Assembly (NCBI RefSeq): GCF_000217935.1
Contig: NZ_AFHI01000034.1
Span: 1 to 64,000, forward strand
Origin: Rheinheimera sp. A13L
GTDB taxonomy: Bacteria > Pseudomonadota > Gammaproteobacteria > Enterobacterales > Alteromonadaceae
DNA length: 64,000 nt
Direction: 5' to 3'
This document shows positions 18,462 to 27,092 of this stretch, one piece after another. A program made the translations under genes and the position numbers. The notes beneath the pieces are model-generated. The model had not been told where the DNA came from. It worked only from the letters and a program-made list of their open reading frames with translations, and ran no database searches. Within the stretch, counting starts at the first letter, position 1. Each line of letters begins with the position of its first letter.

Positions 18462-18938
18462 ATGAAATTATTGTCAACAACACTTATTGCAATATCGCTC
18501 CTTTCCATTCATTTAAAAGCTGATGTAATTCTATATGCCGAAGATACACTGACAAAAACTTGTGATGCATCCGAAGTTTATGTAGGTCCAAATAAAGCTG
18601 AATATCACGGTGGTACATGTTTGGGCATCGCATACACAGATAATCCCCAGCTTGGCTACAATATAAACAATTACACAGGCGCTGTTTATACTCTTAGGTC
18701 GGAGAGTTGCCCTACAATTAACCCTAATATGGTCTACGTTGGCCCTTGGAAAGCTCATGAGCATGGAGGATATTGCGTAAAAGGAACAGCTGAGCCAACT
18801 CTAAACAGACATTCATGTGGTGCATCAGTAGTGAGTACTGGTAAAAATACTGAAACACAAACTGGACGTACAGTTTATGTAGGGCCACGTAAGGCACATG
18901 AACATGGCGGCCACTGTTATACACTGACAGAAAACTAA
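18462..18938 (+). CDS. Secreted protein with three VYVGPxKAxxHGGxC repeats
   Basis: 158 residues, no family recognised. Residues 1-20 are a signal peptide. The mature part is three units ending in the same motif: EVYVGPNKAEYHGGTC (38-53), MVYVGPWKAHEHGGYC (90-105) and TVYVGPRKAHEHGGHC (137-152). Six cysteines (34, 53, 83, 105, 119, 152) fall as one upstream Cys plus one motif Cys per unit, so each repeat probably closes one disulfide. Units 2 and 3 carry HEHGG, a possible metal site. Start: the ATG at 18462 has GAGAG 8 bp upstream; an ATG at 18447 has none. Confidence 0.8.
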   Translation: MKLLSTTLIAISLLSIHLKADVILYAEDTLTKTCDASEVYVGPNKAEYHGGTCLGIAYTDNPQLGYNINNYTGAVYTLRSESCPTINPNMVYVGPWKAHEHGGYCVKGTAEPTLNRHSCGASVVSTGKNTETQTGRTVYVGPRKAHEHGGHCYTLTEN

Positions 18939-18949
18939 TCACTTAATAG

Positions 18950-18991
18950 ACAGCTATTACCCACCTATTCGTGCGGGTGGCTAATAGCTGT
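18950..18991 (+). terminator. Strong hairpin after the secreted three-repeat gene
   Basis: ACAGCTATTA-CCCACC pairs with GGGTGG-CTAATAGCTGT across a 9-base loop. It lies 12 bp after the stop codon. No T-run follows, so it may protect the mRNA end rather than terminate alone. Confidence 0.6.
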
Positions 18992-19324
18992 ATACGTGAA
19001 AGTAGGTGAATAGAGTAAGAAAAGCAATTGCTGTTAAGCAGGATTAAAAATACCAAAAGAATCAAGATTTGGTCTGTTCTCCACGTTGATAACAATCGGG
19101 GTACACCAGTTTTATTGATTTGTATCCATCGATACAGCTACTCCTTTGTTATCAGCAGATGCTACCTTTCTTACTGATCCTTTGAGCCTCAAACCTTTAT
19201 GCTAAGTACAGATGAAGCTAATTAGTTCAAGCTTTAACGTCAGCACATTTCACTCAAAAGGTTGCCGTTGGATTAACCTCCAAACGCCTGATGTCGATAA
19301 TGGCCTTCCGGAGTAGACACTCTG
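18992..19324. other. Intergenic region, no gene seen
   Basis: 333 bp between convergent genes. No ORF, and no repeat shared with the rest of the window. A short stem (TTGGA / TCCAA) near 19268-19282 is the only structure noticed. Confidence 0.4.
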
Positions 19325-20542
19325 TTATTCATTTTGTAATGGCAGATACTTTGGATAAGCCAGCCAGGCGCAGACAGCTGCAACTATCACAATCAAAACC
19401 ACCCCCGAAAAAAACTGTCCACCAGCAATTCCTTTATCAATAAAAATGCCAAATATCCAGGGTGCGGCCGCAGTAGCGAACATCATGATTGCCGTTGCTA
19501 AAGAACGAATAGCACCAATATTCGTGACCCCATAAATCTCAGCCCATAATGCTCCAAATACCGGATGCGCTATGCCTATAGCCAGCCCGAGCATGGCCAT
19601 GAAAACTGGCGCTAACCAGATACCGTTGCAACTGGCCAACAGAAGCAATGCCACAAACAGTGGCAACATGATGAAACGAATCAGTTGCCTTGCGCTGTAT
19701 CTGTCCACTAATACGCCAGCCCACATAGCGCTGAACCAATGCATCACGCCATACAACACAAAACACCCTGCCAACAGAGAAGTGGACCAACTTTTTTCAC
19801 TCAACAGATAATGCTGCTGAATAAACAACCCAGTCACAATAAATGGCCCGGACAGCAGAGCAGGTAAAATAAGCCAAAACCGTTGATCCGCCAGCACATG
19901 CCGCCTGCTGAGTGCGACGTGGTTTAAGCTTTGTTGTTTTATTGGCAATGAGCGCTGTAACGCTGATTTGCGAAAAAGCACAACCATAAGTGGGCCATAA
20001 ATAAGCGGAATACTGAGTGCCAGTAAAAACCAGCTGTATTGCCAGCCGAAAGCAGCAATCAAAGCGACGGCCAACAAGGGTAATACTACTTCCCCTACAG
20101 GTACTCCACTTGCTGAAATACTAAGAGCTTTACCTCGATCTGTACTGAAATATCTGGCCATTGTTGTTTGCGCGGTATGCGGCATCAAGCCCTGACCACA
20201 CAAGCGCAGCAAAAAGAGCGCAACAGCGAATACATATAAAGTAGTGGCCTGAGATAACAGCAGACAAGCTGTCATCAGCCCACCAGCAACCAGTGTTGTG
20301 AATACTTTGAGCGGTAGCCGGTCAATATGCGATCCAAGGGCCATAATCAGCAGGCCGCTGCATAATGTGGCAACTGCATAGAACAAACCGTAATCAGCAG
20401 CAGATATAGCAAAGGTTTGCTGAATACTGACTCCAAACCAACTGATAAAAAACGACTGCCCAAGGTTTCCCCAAAACACAGTAAGAAATCCAAAACCAAG
20501 CAACGGCCATTGTTGCGAAATAAATCGCCAGTAACTACCCAT
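19325..20542 (-). CDS. MFS transporter
   Basis: 405 residues with about 12 predicted transmembrane helices in two halves separated by a basic loop near residue 200 (FRKSALQRSLPIKQQSLN). The inter-helix 2/3 loop carries the short G-S-H-I-D-R-L-P version of the MFS motif. It resembles nitrate/oxalate-type and CynX-like MFS permeases in general shape, but no substrate can be assigned. No partner gene is adjacent; the downstream 386 bp are empty. Confidence 0.8.
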   Translation of the reverse strand: MGSYWRFISQQWPLLGFGFLTVFWGNLGQSFFISWFGVSIQQTFAISAADYGLFYAVATLCSGLLIMALGSHIDRLPLKVFTTLVAGGLMTACLLLSQATTLYVFAVALFLLRLCGQGLMPHTAQTTMARYFSTDRGKALSISASGVPVGEVVLPLLAVALIAAFGWQYSWFLLALSIPLIYGPLMVVLFRKSALQRSLPIKQQSLNHVALSRRHVLADQRFWLILPALLSGPFIVTGLFIQQHYLLSEKSWSTSLLAGCFVLYGVMHWFSAMWAGVLVDRYSARQLIRFIMLPLFVALLLLASCNGIWLAPVFMAMLGLAIGIAHPVFGALWAEIYGVTNIGAIRSLATAIMMFATAAAPWIFGIFIDKGIAGGQFFSGVVLIVIVAAVCAWLAYPKYLPLQNE

Positions 20543-20733
20543 GTAAAGTGATTAGCCTCCTATTCTAGATTTAGTAAAACCTGAGCTTTTTAGGGCTTAA
20601 GTTCCGCTGATTGAGTACTCTGTGACGAAAAACTGAGCTAGCTCCCTGCCAGGCTCAAACATTTGTCAGGAGGTATATGGAGTATTCCGGGTTCAACCAA
20701 AAAAGCCTGAAGCTACTCATTATTGGTAAATAA

Positions 20734-21642
20734 TTATTTACCTCTGACCGAAACTATCTTCCAACCATCAGCCCGATATTTGTCTACCACATCATTTCGA
20801 ATACTCTTGTGATCTGCCATTTTGGAGGTCGCTACACTGGTGCGACCTACTACTTTGCCGAAATCGGGTCTGCAACTCCACAACGCGAGATTGTGTTCCG
20901 GGTGTGGCGGCACAAAAGTTTTAATGCCTCCATGCTTAAGAGCCATGTAAGAAAGATGAATATCTTCGCCATTTTCCCAGTTCAATGGTTCTTCATACCA
21001 CATAAACTTCAGGTGTTCTTTACGCATAAACCAGGCATGACCCACTAAATCAACCTCGGTGACCTGGTCAGAGTGCATGCCATTCCATCCGGCTTTTAGT
21101 TTACTGGAGTAACCACCCGCTTTAGGAAGCAAAACTCCAGACCCCCCTAATATGCCGTCAAACCCTTGATCTATAGTGTTAACACAATTTTCAAACCAAT
21201 ATGATTGGGGCAGAACGTCATCATCAAAAAAGGCGATGAAATTTGTTCTGGCCATAGCAGCAACAGCAAATCTCCCCCAAAAAGAGAAATTACTGTTCGA
21301 ACAAATCACGCGATCTGCCAGATCAGACACATCAACTAACTCATCTTCACTTCGGTTAGACCAAACCCATATTTCGACAGGTTTGATACTTTGCTGCCTG
21401 ACCGCTTCAATTTGCTCTTGCAAGTAATTCTGACGCTTATACGCTGTTAATATCACAGTGATACCGTCAGTTGTATGCGATGTCATCTTGCCCGCATCTT
21501 TTGCAAAAGTAATGCTGTCTGAATTTCTCTGTTTTATTTGTTTAAGCCGACTACCAATTCTGACCCTGATCAACCCGACAACCCTGGTATTCCACCACCA
21601 TTTAGCCCCGTTCAGGAATCCTCTGGATTCTCTTTTTGTCAT
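20734..21642 (-). CDS. Glycosyltransferase family 2-like protein
   Basis: 302 residues. A GT-A domain starts near residue 58 (GITVILTAYKRQNYLQEQIE); the metal-binding motif is DDD in FFDDDVLP, and a later acidic motif is NGEDIHLSYMALKHGG, where an ED pair usually marks the acceptor or base. The first ~55 residues are basic and unassigned. Acceptor and donor are unknown; cell-surface or LPS glycan is likely. It lies 22 bp after a second glycosyltransferase gene on the same strand. Confidence 0.8.
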   Translation of the reverse strand: MTKRESRGFLNGAKWWWNTRVVGLIRVRIGSRLKQIKQRNSDSITFAKDAGKMTSHTTDGITVILTAYKRQNYLQEQIEAVRQQSIKPVEIWVWSNRSEDELVDVSDLADRVICSNSNFSFWGRFAVAAMARTNFIAFFDDDVLPQSYWFENCVNTIDQGFDGILGGSGVLLPKAGGYSSKLKAGWNGMHSDQVTEVDLVGHAWFMRKEHLKFMWYEEPLNWENGEDIHLSYMALKHGGIKTFVPPHPEHNLALWSCRPDFGKVVGRTSVATSKMADHKSIRNDVVDKYRADGWKIVSVRGK

Positions 21643-21664
21643 ATTTTCCTCGTAAGCCTGTGTA

Positions 21665-22552
21665 TCATTTCGCTTTAAGAATACGGATATATTTTCTGAA
21701 TACGGATAACTTGCTGTCTTTTTTATACCGGCCTTTTTCCTGATGACGAATTAAATACAAGTTTTCAATTTCAACAGGGGTGCCGTGAGTGCCCATTAAC
21801 CACCGGAATGCCCTGTCTTCATATGTTTTCACCCATCTGCTTTTGGGCTGCTGATAAACAGCTAAAGAGTCACAGTATCCAGATTTTCGCGCAACATCAC
21901 CGTGCACAATTTGAATAGGCCCAGTGGCTTTTTTATATTTACGATAAACAAATTGGTTTGAGGCGATAGATTGTTCTGCTGTACACAAATTCCTCAAAAG
22001 GTCATCTTCTTTAGTTAATAAGCAGGTTGCTTTTAGCTTTTTCGGGAAAACAATCACATCCTTTCGGTTTTGAAGCTGTTGAGCTAAAGAATCAAAACAC
22101 CCACGCTGAAACAACAGGTCGCAATCAGTGAACCAGATCCAGTCTGCTGTCGTTGTTTTTGCCGCCAAATTGCGGCCAATGGCACGTCTTAGCAAACTGG
22201 GGGTGGGCAGGTTTTGAAAGTTAAGCTGGACGTTATTATGCTGAAATTTATCGTAGCTTTTTAACAAAGTCAGAGTTTCAATATCTTCGTCTGAATAAAA
22301 TACAGTGAAAATTATTTTGCAGGTAGCTGGTGGGTAGTTAGTCACAGAATCCAGTTGATGGCGCAAGAAATTAGCGTATTGCCAACAATGACTGACAACT
22401 TCAATCGTAAGTCGGCCACTTTTAGCTGCCAGTTTGTTAGGATCAGGTGGGTGAGGCAAAAACCAGCGGCCTGGAATAATACCTGAGGCTGCAAAGCGTA
22501 AGATAAACTCATAACAAGGGTAGATATATTTTTCTTTTACAGTATGTTTCAT
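21665..22552 (-). CDS. Glycosyltransferase (GT-A fold)
   Basis: 295 residues from the ATG at 22552, with GGAG about 11 bp upstream; a TTG six codons earlier also keeps the frame. LTIEVVSHCWQYANFLRHQL opens a GT-A domain and the DxD-like motif is DCD in WIWFTDCDLLF. The segment GRNLAAKTTTADWIW is typical of family 2 enzymes. It is paired with the next glycosyltransferase gene, so the two probably add successive sugars to one surface glycan. The gene begins about 80 bp after the truncated cfa fragment. Confidence 0.75.
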   Translation of the reverse strand: MKHTVKEKYIYPCYEFILRFAASGIIPGRWFLPHPPDPNKLAAKSGRLTIEVVSHCWQYANFLRHQLDSVTNYPPATCKIIFTVFYSDEDIETLTLLKSYDKFQHNNVQLNFQNLPTPSLLRRAIGRNLAAKTTTADWIWFTDCDLLFQRGCFDSLAQQLQNRKDVIVFPKKLKATCLLTKEDDLLRNLCTAEQSIASNQFVYRKYKKATGPIQIVHGDVARKSGYCDSLAVYQQPKSRWVKTYEDRAFRWLMGTHGTPVEIENLYLIRHQEKGRYKKDSKLSVFRKYIRILKAK

Positions 22553-22632
22553 AGTATTAAGTATCTCCAATTGATGAATAAAAAATGCTGCGGTACTTGA
22601 GATTGACCTCCTGCTTACAATTTATTTTTAGA

Positions 22633-22857
22633 TCAGTCGGCATTCTTCCAGTCGCCATCCATATAGCTTTCGCCTAAGCCTATACTGCCCTCTGCAAACA
22701 CGCGTTCAGGCACATTAAAGGCGTTTAACTGTAAATCCCAAGGCTGTTTACCACCAGGCTCAATACCTGCAAGGTTTAATAATTCAATAAAATATTGATG
22801 TAATGTCGATTCCGGCAATAGAAATGCAGGACGCGAGTGTGCCAATGCAGTCTGCAT
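22633..22857 (-). pseudogene. cfa: 5' fragment of a cyclopropane-fatty-acid synthase gene
   Basis: 74 codons matching only the N-terminal end of Cfa: LLNLAGIEPGG, then VFAEGSIGLGESYMDGDW, which is almost the same as E. coli Cfa (LQEGSLGLGESYMDGWW). The remaining ~310 residues, including the SAM domain, are missing; homology stops at about 22636, directly followed by TGA. A peptide of this length cannot methylate lipids. The cut faces the glycosyltransferase pair, suggesting that a rearrangement removed the 3' part. Confidence 0.85.
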
Positions 22858-23382
22858 GGACGCTCCTCCAACGAAATTTTTATAACGGATTTTTCAAAGC
22901 AAAACGCCACAAGCGCTGTTGCTTTTTACAAGCTAAAAAACTGAAGTAAAACAGAGGGGGAAAAACTACACTGGCCCAAACCTTCTTTTATCCGGCTGAC
23001 CCACCGGCATATTAAAAACATTAATAGTCAAGGCGATGCTAGCACACACTGATTAAAAGCGAACTAAAATTTTTTGTGTCGCTGCGATAGCCTGCTTTTC
23101 GTTGAAAGTAGACGTGATGAGTAAACCTATGACATATAACACATTTTACTTATGCAGTCAGGTGAAGAAAACAGTAGTTCAGTGTCATGCTGTTGTTTTT
23201 TCGCCATCTGTTGACCACAGTCACTTTAAACATCCTGCCTTGAAATTTATTCATTCTTCTTCCAGCCCATAGCCGATGATGCAACATAACTGTGGCAGTC
23301 CAATTTAATCCAAACATCAAGTGAACTAAGGTTTCAGGCGTTTAACGCACAAAAGTTCACTTTTTTATGAGGATAATTTGAC
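22858..23382. other. Intergenic region between the divergent cfa and prfC fragments
   Basis: 525 bp, AT-rich, without a recognisable ORF, repeat or RNA. It probably holds the old promoters of both truncated genes. GAGGA precedes the prfC ATG. Confidence 0.5.
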
Positions 23383-24009
23383 ATGACAGAACTGGATAGA
23401 GAAGTAAGTCGACGTCGAACTTTTGCCATTATTTCGCACCCAGATGCCGGGAAGACCACCATCACTGAAAAGGTGATCCTATTTGGCAAACTGATAAAAA
23501 AAGCCGGTACAGTCAAAGGTAAGAAATCCGGCGTTTATGCAACGTCAGACTGGATGGAAATGGAAAAAGAACGTGGTATCTGCGTAACGACTTCAGTGAT
23601 GCAGTTCCCTTATGCTGATTGCCTGGTTAATTTACTTGATACACCAGGTCACGCTGATTTTTCAGAAGACACTTACCGTACTTTAACAGCTGTAGACTCA
23701 TGCCTTATGGTGATTGATGGGGCTAAAGGTGTGGAAGAACGCACCATTAAGTTAATGGAAGTTACCCGCTTACGTGACACTCCTATTGTGACCTTTATGA
23801 ATAAGATGGACAGAGATATTCGCGATCCGGTTGATTTGTTGGATGAAGTAGAACGAGTATTAAATATTGCCTGCGCTCCTATCACCTGGCCTATTGGCTC
23901 AGGTAAAGAGTTTAAAGGTGTCTATCATCTGCTTAACGACGAGGTCATCCTGTACCAGTCAATGTCTGGGTCTTGTAGTGATCAACTGAATTTGAACACA
24001 GCGTTATAG
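23383..24009 (+). pseudogene. prfC: 5' fragment of peptide chain release factor 3
   Basis: 208 codons. Residues 1-193 are clear RF3: G1 [29 protein letters not shown]3 [21 protein letters not shown]4 MNKMDRD and [17 protein letters not shown]. Homology ends at DEVILYQS (near 23961); the last 15 residues are unrelated. Full RF3 is about 529 residues, so G-domain completion and all later domains are gone. It keeps a good ribosome site (GAGGA). Whether the genome has an intact prfC elsewhere cannot be seen. Confidence 0.9.
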
Positions 24010-24264
24010 TCTAAAAATCTGTGATATCTTAAAACGCAAAATGAATAATCCCCGCACTGTTAACTTTTTTTCAATGCACTGTTGTATCGAAATTTTCGAA
24101 AGGTATAGCTAATTTCACTTCCTTAAACGTCCACTTTCGTTGAGAAGCAGCGATTCAACAATAGCCAATTTCTACATCAGCTTTTGGCACACTGCTGACA
24201 CTGTCAGATCATCTATAAGCCGGTACATCTAACCCTTAGTACTTAGCGTGCGGATTTAGAAGTG
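24010..24264. other. Intergenic region after the prfC fragment
   Basis: Nothing recognisable apart from the terminator that follows. The sequence does not continue prfC in any frame. Confidence 0.4.
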
Positions 24265-24266
24265 AT

Positions 24267-24297
24267 AAAAAAGGCGCCATCAGGCGCCTTCTTTTTA
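24267..24297 (-). terminator. Terminator of the DUF3718 gene
   Basis: AAGGCGCC-ATCA-GGCGCCTT with a run of T on the minus strand (TTTTTT) and CTTTTTA on the plus strand. It lies 12 bp beyond the stop codon of the DUF3718 gene and may act in both directions. Confidence 0.85.
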
Positions 24298-24309
24298 TAA
24301 AAAATTCGA

Positions 24310-24678
24310 TTAGCTTGCGCTACGGGCCTTGATGGCGTCCAGTATTGGAGAAGCTGCAAAACCATTGCTTGCTGCCCACTCTAAATCACCTGATGCTGCA
24401 ACCTGGCTGCCTGGTAACTGCTTGATGATGAATTCAGCAGTGTCAGCTGCATTGTGTTTGATGGCATGACGAACTAAAGGCAAACCGTCACAAACAATAC
24501 CGTCATACACGTTTTTTAAACGCATACGGTTATCAGATAGCGTTTTGCGCAGGTTATTTTTGTTGTTATCGGCCACATAAGCACAGATAGACTGAACCAT
24601 CTGGTCGTTAGCAGAGGCTGTTGGTGCAACAAATTGAACAGCAGCGATGGCGATTAAAGCAACAAATTTAAATTTCAT
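24310..24678 (-). CDS. Secreted DUF3718 family protein
   Basis: 122 residues with a signal peptide (about 1-23, cleavage after ASA). The mature part has the DUF3718 pattern: ICAYVADNNKNNLRKTL, then NRMRLKNVYDGIVCDGLPLVRHAI; two cysteines (ICAY, VCDG) probably form a disulfide. The function of the family is not known. The gene is monocistronic, with its own terminator and a cyclic-di-GMP riboswitch in a leader of about 250 bases, so its product should respond to cyclic-di-GMP and may be connected with surface or biofilm life. Confidence 0.85.
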   Translation of the reverse strand: MKFKFVALIAIAAVQFVAPTASANDQMVQSICAYVADNNKNNLRKTLSDNRMRLKNVYDGIVCDGLPLVRHAIKHNAADTAEFIIKQLPGSQVAASGDLEWAASNGFAASPILDAIKARSAS

Positions 24679-24844
24679 AATAAGCTCCGGTGTTGGCTAA
24701 CACTGATCTGACGATCAGGCTGATTGGTCTGTATAAACAGGCTGAAACTTCATCAACAGCATCTTTGCTGTTATTTATCAGCGAACACGAAAGGAGGAGC
24801 TTTGATACCAGAAAACTGGTGTAGATGCGTCCTACGTAATCATC

Positions 24845-24938
24845 AGATTACGGCAGCCCAGCCATCATAGGTTTCCCCTTAGATCTGCAGCTTTGCGTGT
24901 ACTCCCTTTCGGGAGACTTGCCTTTCGAGCGCGCGCAT
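24845..24938 (-). ncRNA. Cyclic-di-GMP-I (GEMM) riboswitch
   Basis: Read on the minus strand it shows the GEMM-I landmarks in order: GGCAAG, a GAAA-capped stem (CTCCC-GAAA-GGGAG), the conserved ACACGCAAAGC junction, GATCTAAGG-GGAAACC-TATGATGG as the second arm with a tetraloop-receptor-like part, and GGCTGGGCTGCCG closing it. The aptamer ends about 170 bases before the DUF3718 start. I see no U-run terminator behind it; small hairpins near the start (GTGTT / AACAC next to CGGAGC) could control translation instead. Confidence 0.85.
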
Positions 24939-25039
24939 TTTAAGCAGTGGTTGATTTTTATGCAAGAAGAATTTTAAAGCTTTTGAATAAAGTTAAAGTA
25001 TTGACTCTAAAAGAATTTCCCATCCAGATAGCAAGACTT

Positions 25040-25672
25040 TTAGCCGTCTGGATTTTGAGTTTCAGGAACAAGCTCCATACCCAGGTTGCTTAATCCTTGT
25101 TCACGCACCCAGGCTTTCAGCATTTGCACCTGCTCGCGCTGGAAACCATCATTTAATGGCGTGACCAACTCAATCAATTCTGACAGACAATCCATTTCAT
25201 ATTCCATCAGCTCGTGATCCCGCACCCACTTTTTCAGTTCAGCTTCAGTGGTGATATCAATCTCTTCAGCCTGATATTCAATTAAACGGGCTACTGAGGC
25301 CTGTGAAATTTTAGCCACGTTGACAAACTCAGTTGGATCCTGTGACAAAATACCGTTCAGCATAGAGTCCAGTGCTGTCGCTGTATCAATAGCAGGGTAA
25401 ACACCAAACATATCAAACTGGCTTTGATCCGGTGTTGCCAGCTCTAACTCGTTGCATAAGCGCTCAAAGTTAATTTTAACCTTCTTTACAAAAAGCCATT
25501 CCCACACCAGATTCAGAATGTCGCGACACAACTTGGCATCACCAAAACCCGTCACTTCACTAAACAGCTGATAATTGGGCAGCATACGCTCCAGCAAGGT
25601 TGCAGCTATGGCGGCTTGCTGATAAAACCCCAGTTCACGCATATTCTGGAAGTTGTTTGCTTTTTGTTTCAT
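25040..25672 (-). CDS. DUF416 family protein (YjaG-like)
   Basis: 210 residues from the ATG at 25672; an in-frame GTG at 25717 has no better ribosome site. The family pattern is clear: LLERMLPNYQLFSEVTGFGD, ILNLVWEWL, FGVYPAIDTATALDSML, as in E. coli YjaG. Acidic, all-helical, cytosolic; function unknown. It is the first gene left of a divergent gap of about 160 bp shared with the DUF2721 gene. Confidence 0.9.
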   Translation of the reverse strand: MKQKANNFQNMRELGFYQQAAIAATLLERMLPNYQLFSEVTGFGDAKLCRDILNLVWEWLFVKKVKINFERLCNELELATPDQSQFDMFGVYPAIDTATALDSMLNGILSQDPTEFVNVAKISQASVARLIEYQAEEIDITTEAELKKWVRDHELMEYEMDCLSELIELVTPLNDGFQREQVQMLKAWVREQGLSNLGMELVPETQNPDG

Positions 25673-25835
25673 GTTTAATCCATTTTGGTCTGGCGGTTCT
25701 GGCTGCGCATCATACACAACAGACTGCGCTCAGAAAACTCTGTTATTTTTGTCCAGTGTACTATCAGCATGACACTAATGCGAATATGATCAGAATCTTA
25801 GTCAGTCTTTCTTTACTCTGAACACAGGTGACTTT

Positions 25836-26234
25836 ATGTTGATGACCATGACGACTCCCGCTTTGTTATTTCCGGCCATTTCTTTGTTATTACTGGCATA
25901 CACCAACAGGTTTTTAGTGCTGGCTCAGCTTATTCGTCAACTCAATACCCGTGAAGGCGGGCAAGTAAGGGATATGGCGAAACGTCAGATAGAAAACTTA
26001 CGGCAACGTATGTTTTTAATACGTTCGATGCAGCGCTGGGGCGTGATTAGTTTTGTACTTTGTACTCTGTCGATGTTTTTTCTGTTTATGCAGTGGGGAT
26101 TGGCAGGCCAGATTGCTTTTGGTGCCAGCCTCACCAGTTTGATGTTAAGTTTACTGGTGTCTTTGTATGAAATTCAGATTTCCTGCAACGCGATAAAAAT
26201 AGAACTGGAAAGTATGGAGCAAGAGCAGGCTTAA
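25836..26234 (+). CDS. DUF2721 family membrane protein
   Basis: 132 residues with three hydrophobic segments (about 8-28, 68-90 and 93-115), a basic cytosolic loop between the first and second (RDMAKRQIENLRQRMFLIRSM) and a Glu-rich tail. This matches DUF2721, small inner-membrane proteins of unknown function. Alternative Met starts exist within the first five codons. The last base of its TAA stop is supplied by the MITE-like element that follows. Confidence 0.85.
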   Translation: MLMTMTTPALLFPAISLLLLAYTNRFLVLAQLIRQLNTREGGQVRDMAKRQIENLRQRMFLIRSMQRWGVISFVLCTLSMFFLFMQWGLAGQIAFGASLTSLMLSLLVSLYEIQISCNAIKIELESMEQEQA

Positions 26235-26469
26235 CTAACCTGAACTCGGGGTAATGAGTGTCGAATACTCTATTTTTGTGGTGTGAAGTCCAAAAGACAA
26301 AGATGCGCAGCCAAGAGAGTAAATTTCTCACGAACTGAATGTGCAGATTTTTGCGCATATCAAGGCGCTTTGTCGTATGCCATAGCCAGCTATGGTTAGA
26401 CAAAGCAACGCAGAGAGGCCAGAAAAGATGCTCGTTCAGTGGCGCTGCTTATCCCGAATTCAGGTTAGC
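26234..26469. mobile_element. MITE-like element with 20-bp terminal inverted repeats
   Basis: Left end CTAACCTGAACTCGGGGTAA (26235-26254) and right end (26449-26468) match inverted at 18 of 20 positions. TA lies outside each end (26232-26233 and 26470-26471), as in Tc1/IS630-type target duplications. No transposase ORF fits in 236 bp. Inside is a nested hairpin (CTTTGTC / GACAAAG around CATAGC / GCTATG, 26368-26405). The element gives the stop codons of both flanking convergent genes. Confidence 0.7.
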
Positions 26470-27037
26470 TAGCTCTTAATTTTGCCAGTTGTTGCTCTAA
26501 AGCATTGCAATCGGCTTTTGTATCCTGTTGCTGAATAGACAAAATAATCTCACCCACAGGCAGGCCAAATTTATACAAGGTGGACTGGTTCATTAGTTGT
26601 TGCGGCGTCACCAGATACAACCAGTCTTCCACTTTTACTTCAATCACCCCGTCTCCATCCGGGATTTGCAACACATATTCCCAGTACAAGGTATTGCCAG
26701 CTTGTTGGCCTGTCGCCTGACCTGTGACATCGGCAGCTGAACCTGTGACTTTTCCATCTTGATCTACTGCTAATTGCCAAATCCGCTGTTCTACCCTGCC
26801 ATCGCTGAAGTGAAACAATTCAAATAAGGTGCCTTCATTGCCTTGCCACTGGCCGCAAAGCTCTGCCGAAAAGCGCACACTTTGTTTGCCTTGCCAGTTT
26901 TTTACCACGCCGTAAGCTTCGAGTGAACCGCTGAAGTAATCAGGTAAATTAAACACCGGAGTTTGTTGTTGATAATCCTGAACCTGATGACTGCATCCCC
27001 ACAATAACAGGGGGGCGAACAAGGCAATAACACGCAT
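26465..27037 (-). CDS. DUF3833 family lipoprotein
   Basis: 190 residues from the ATG at 27037 (GGAGTG ribosome site 6-8 bp upstream). Residues 1-16 are a lipoprotein signal ending in the lipobox LLWGC, so the protein is membrane anchored through Cys. The mature part follows DUF3833 (FNLPDYFSGSLEAYGVV, LWEL-type beta segments; LYWEYVLQIPDGDGVIEVKVEDWLY region). Function unknown. Its TAA stop lies inside the terminal repeat of the MITE-like element, so the C-terminus (KLRAS) may differ from that of relatives. Confidence 0.85.
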   Translation of the reverse strand: MRVIALFAPLLLWGCSHQVQDYQQQTPVFNLPDYFSGSLEAYGVVKNWQGKQSVRFSAELCGQWQGNEGTLFELFHFSDGRVEQRIWQLAVDQDGKVTGSAADVTGQATGQQAGNTLYWEYVLQIPDGDGVIEVKVEDWLYLVTPQQLMNQSTLYKFGLPVGEIILSIQQQDTKADCNALEQQLAKLRAS

Positions 27038-27092
27038 CACTGACACTCCTTCATTTGAATGAACAGTTATACGCAGCAATAATCACTCTGGC

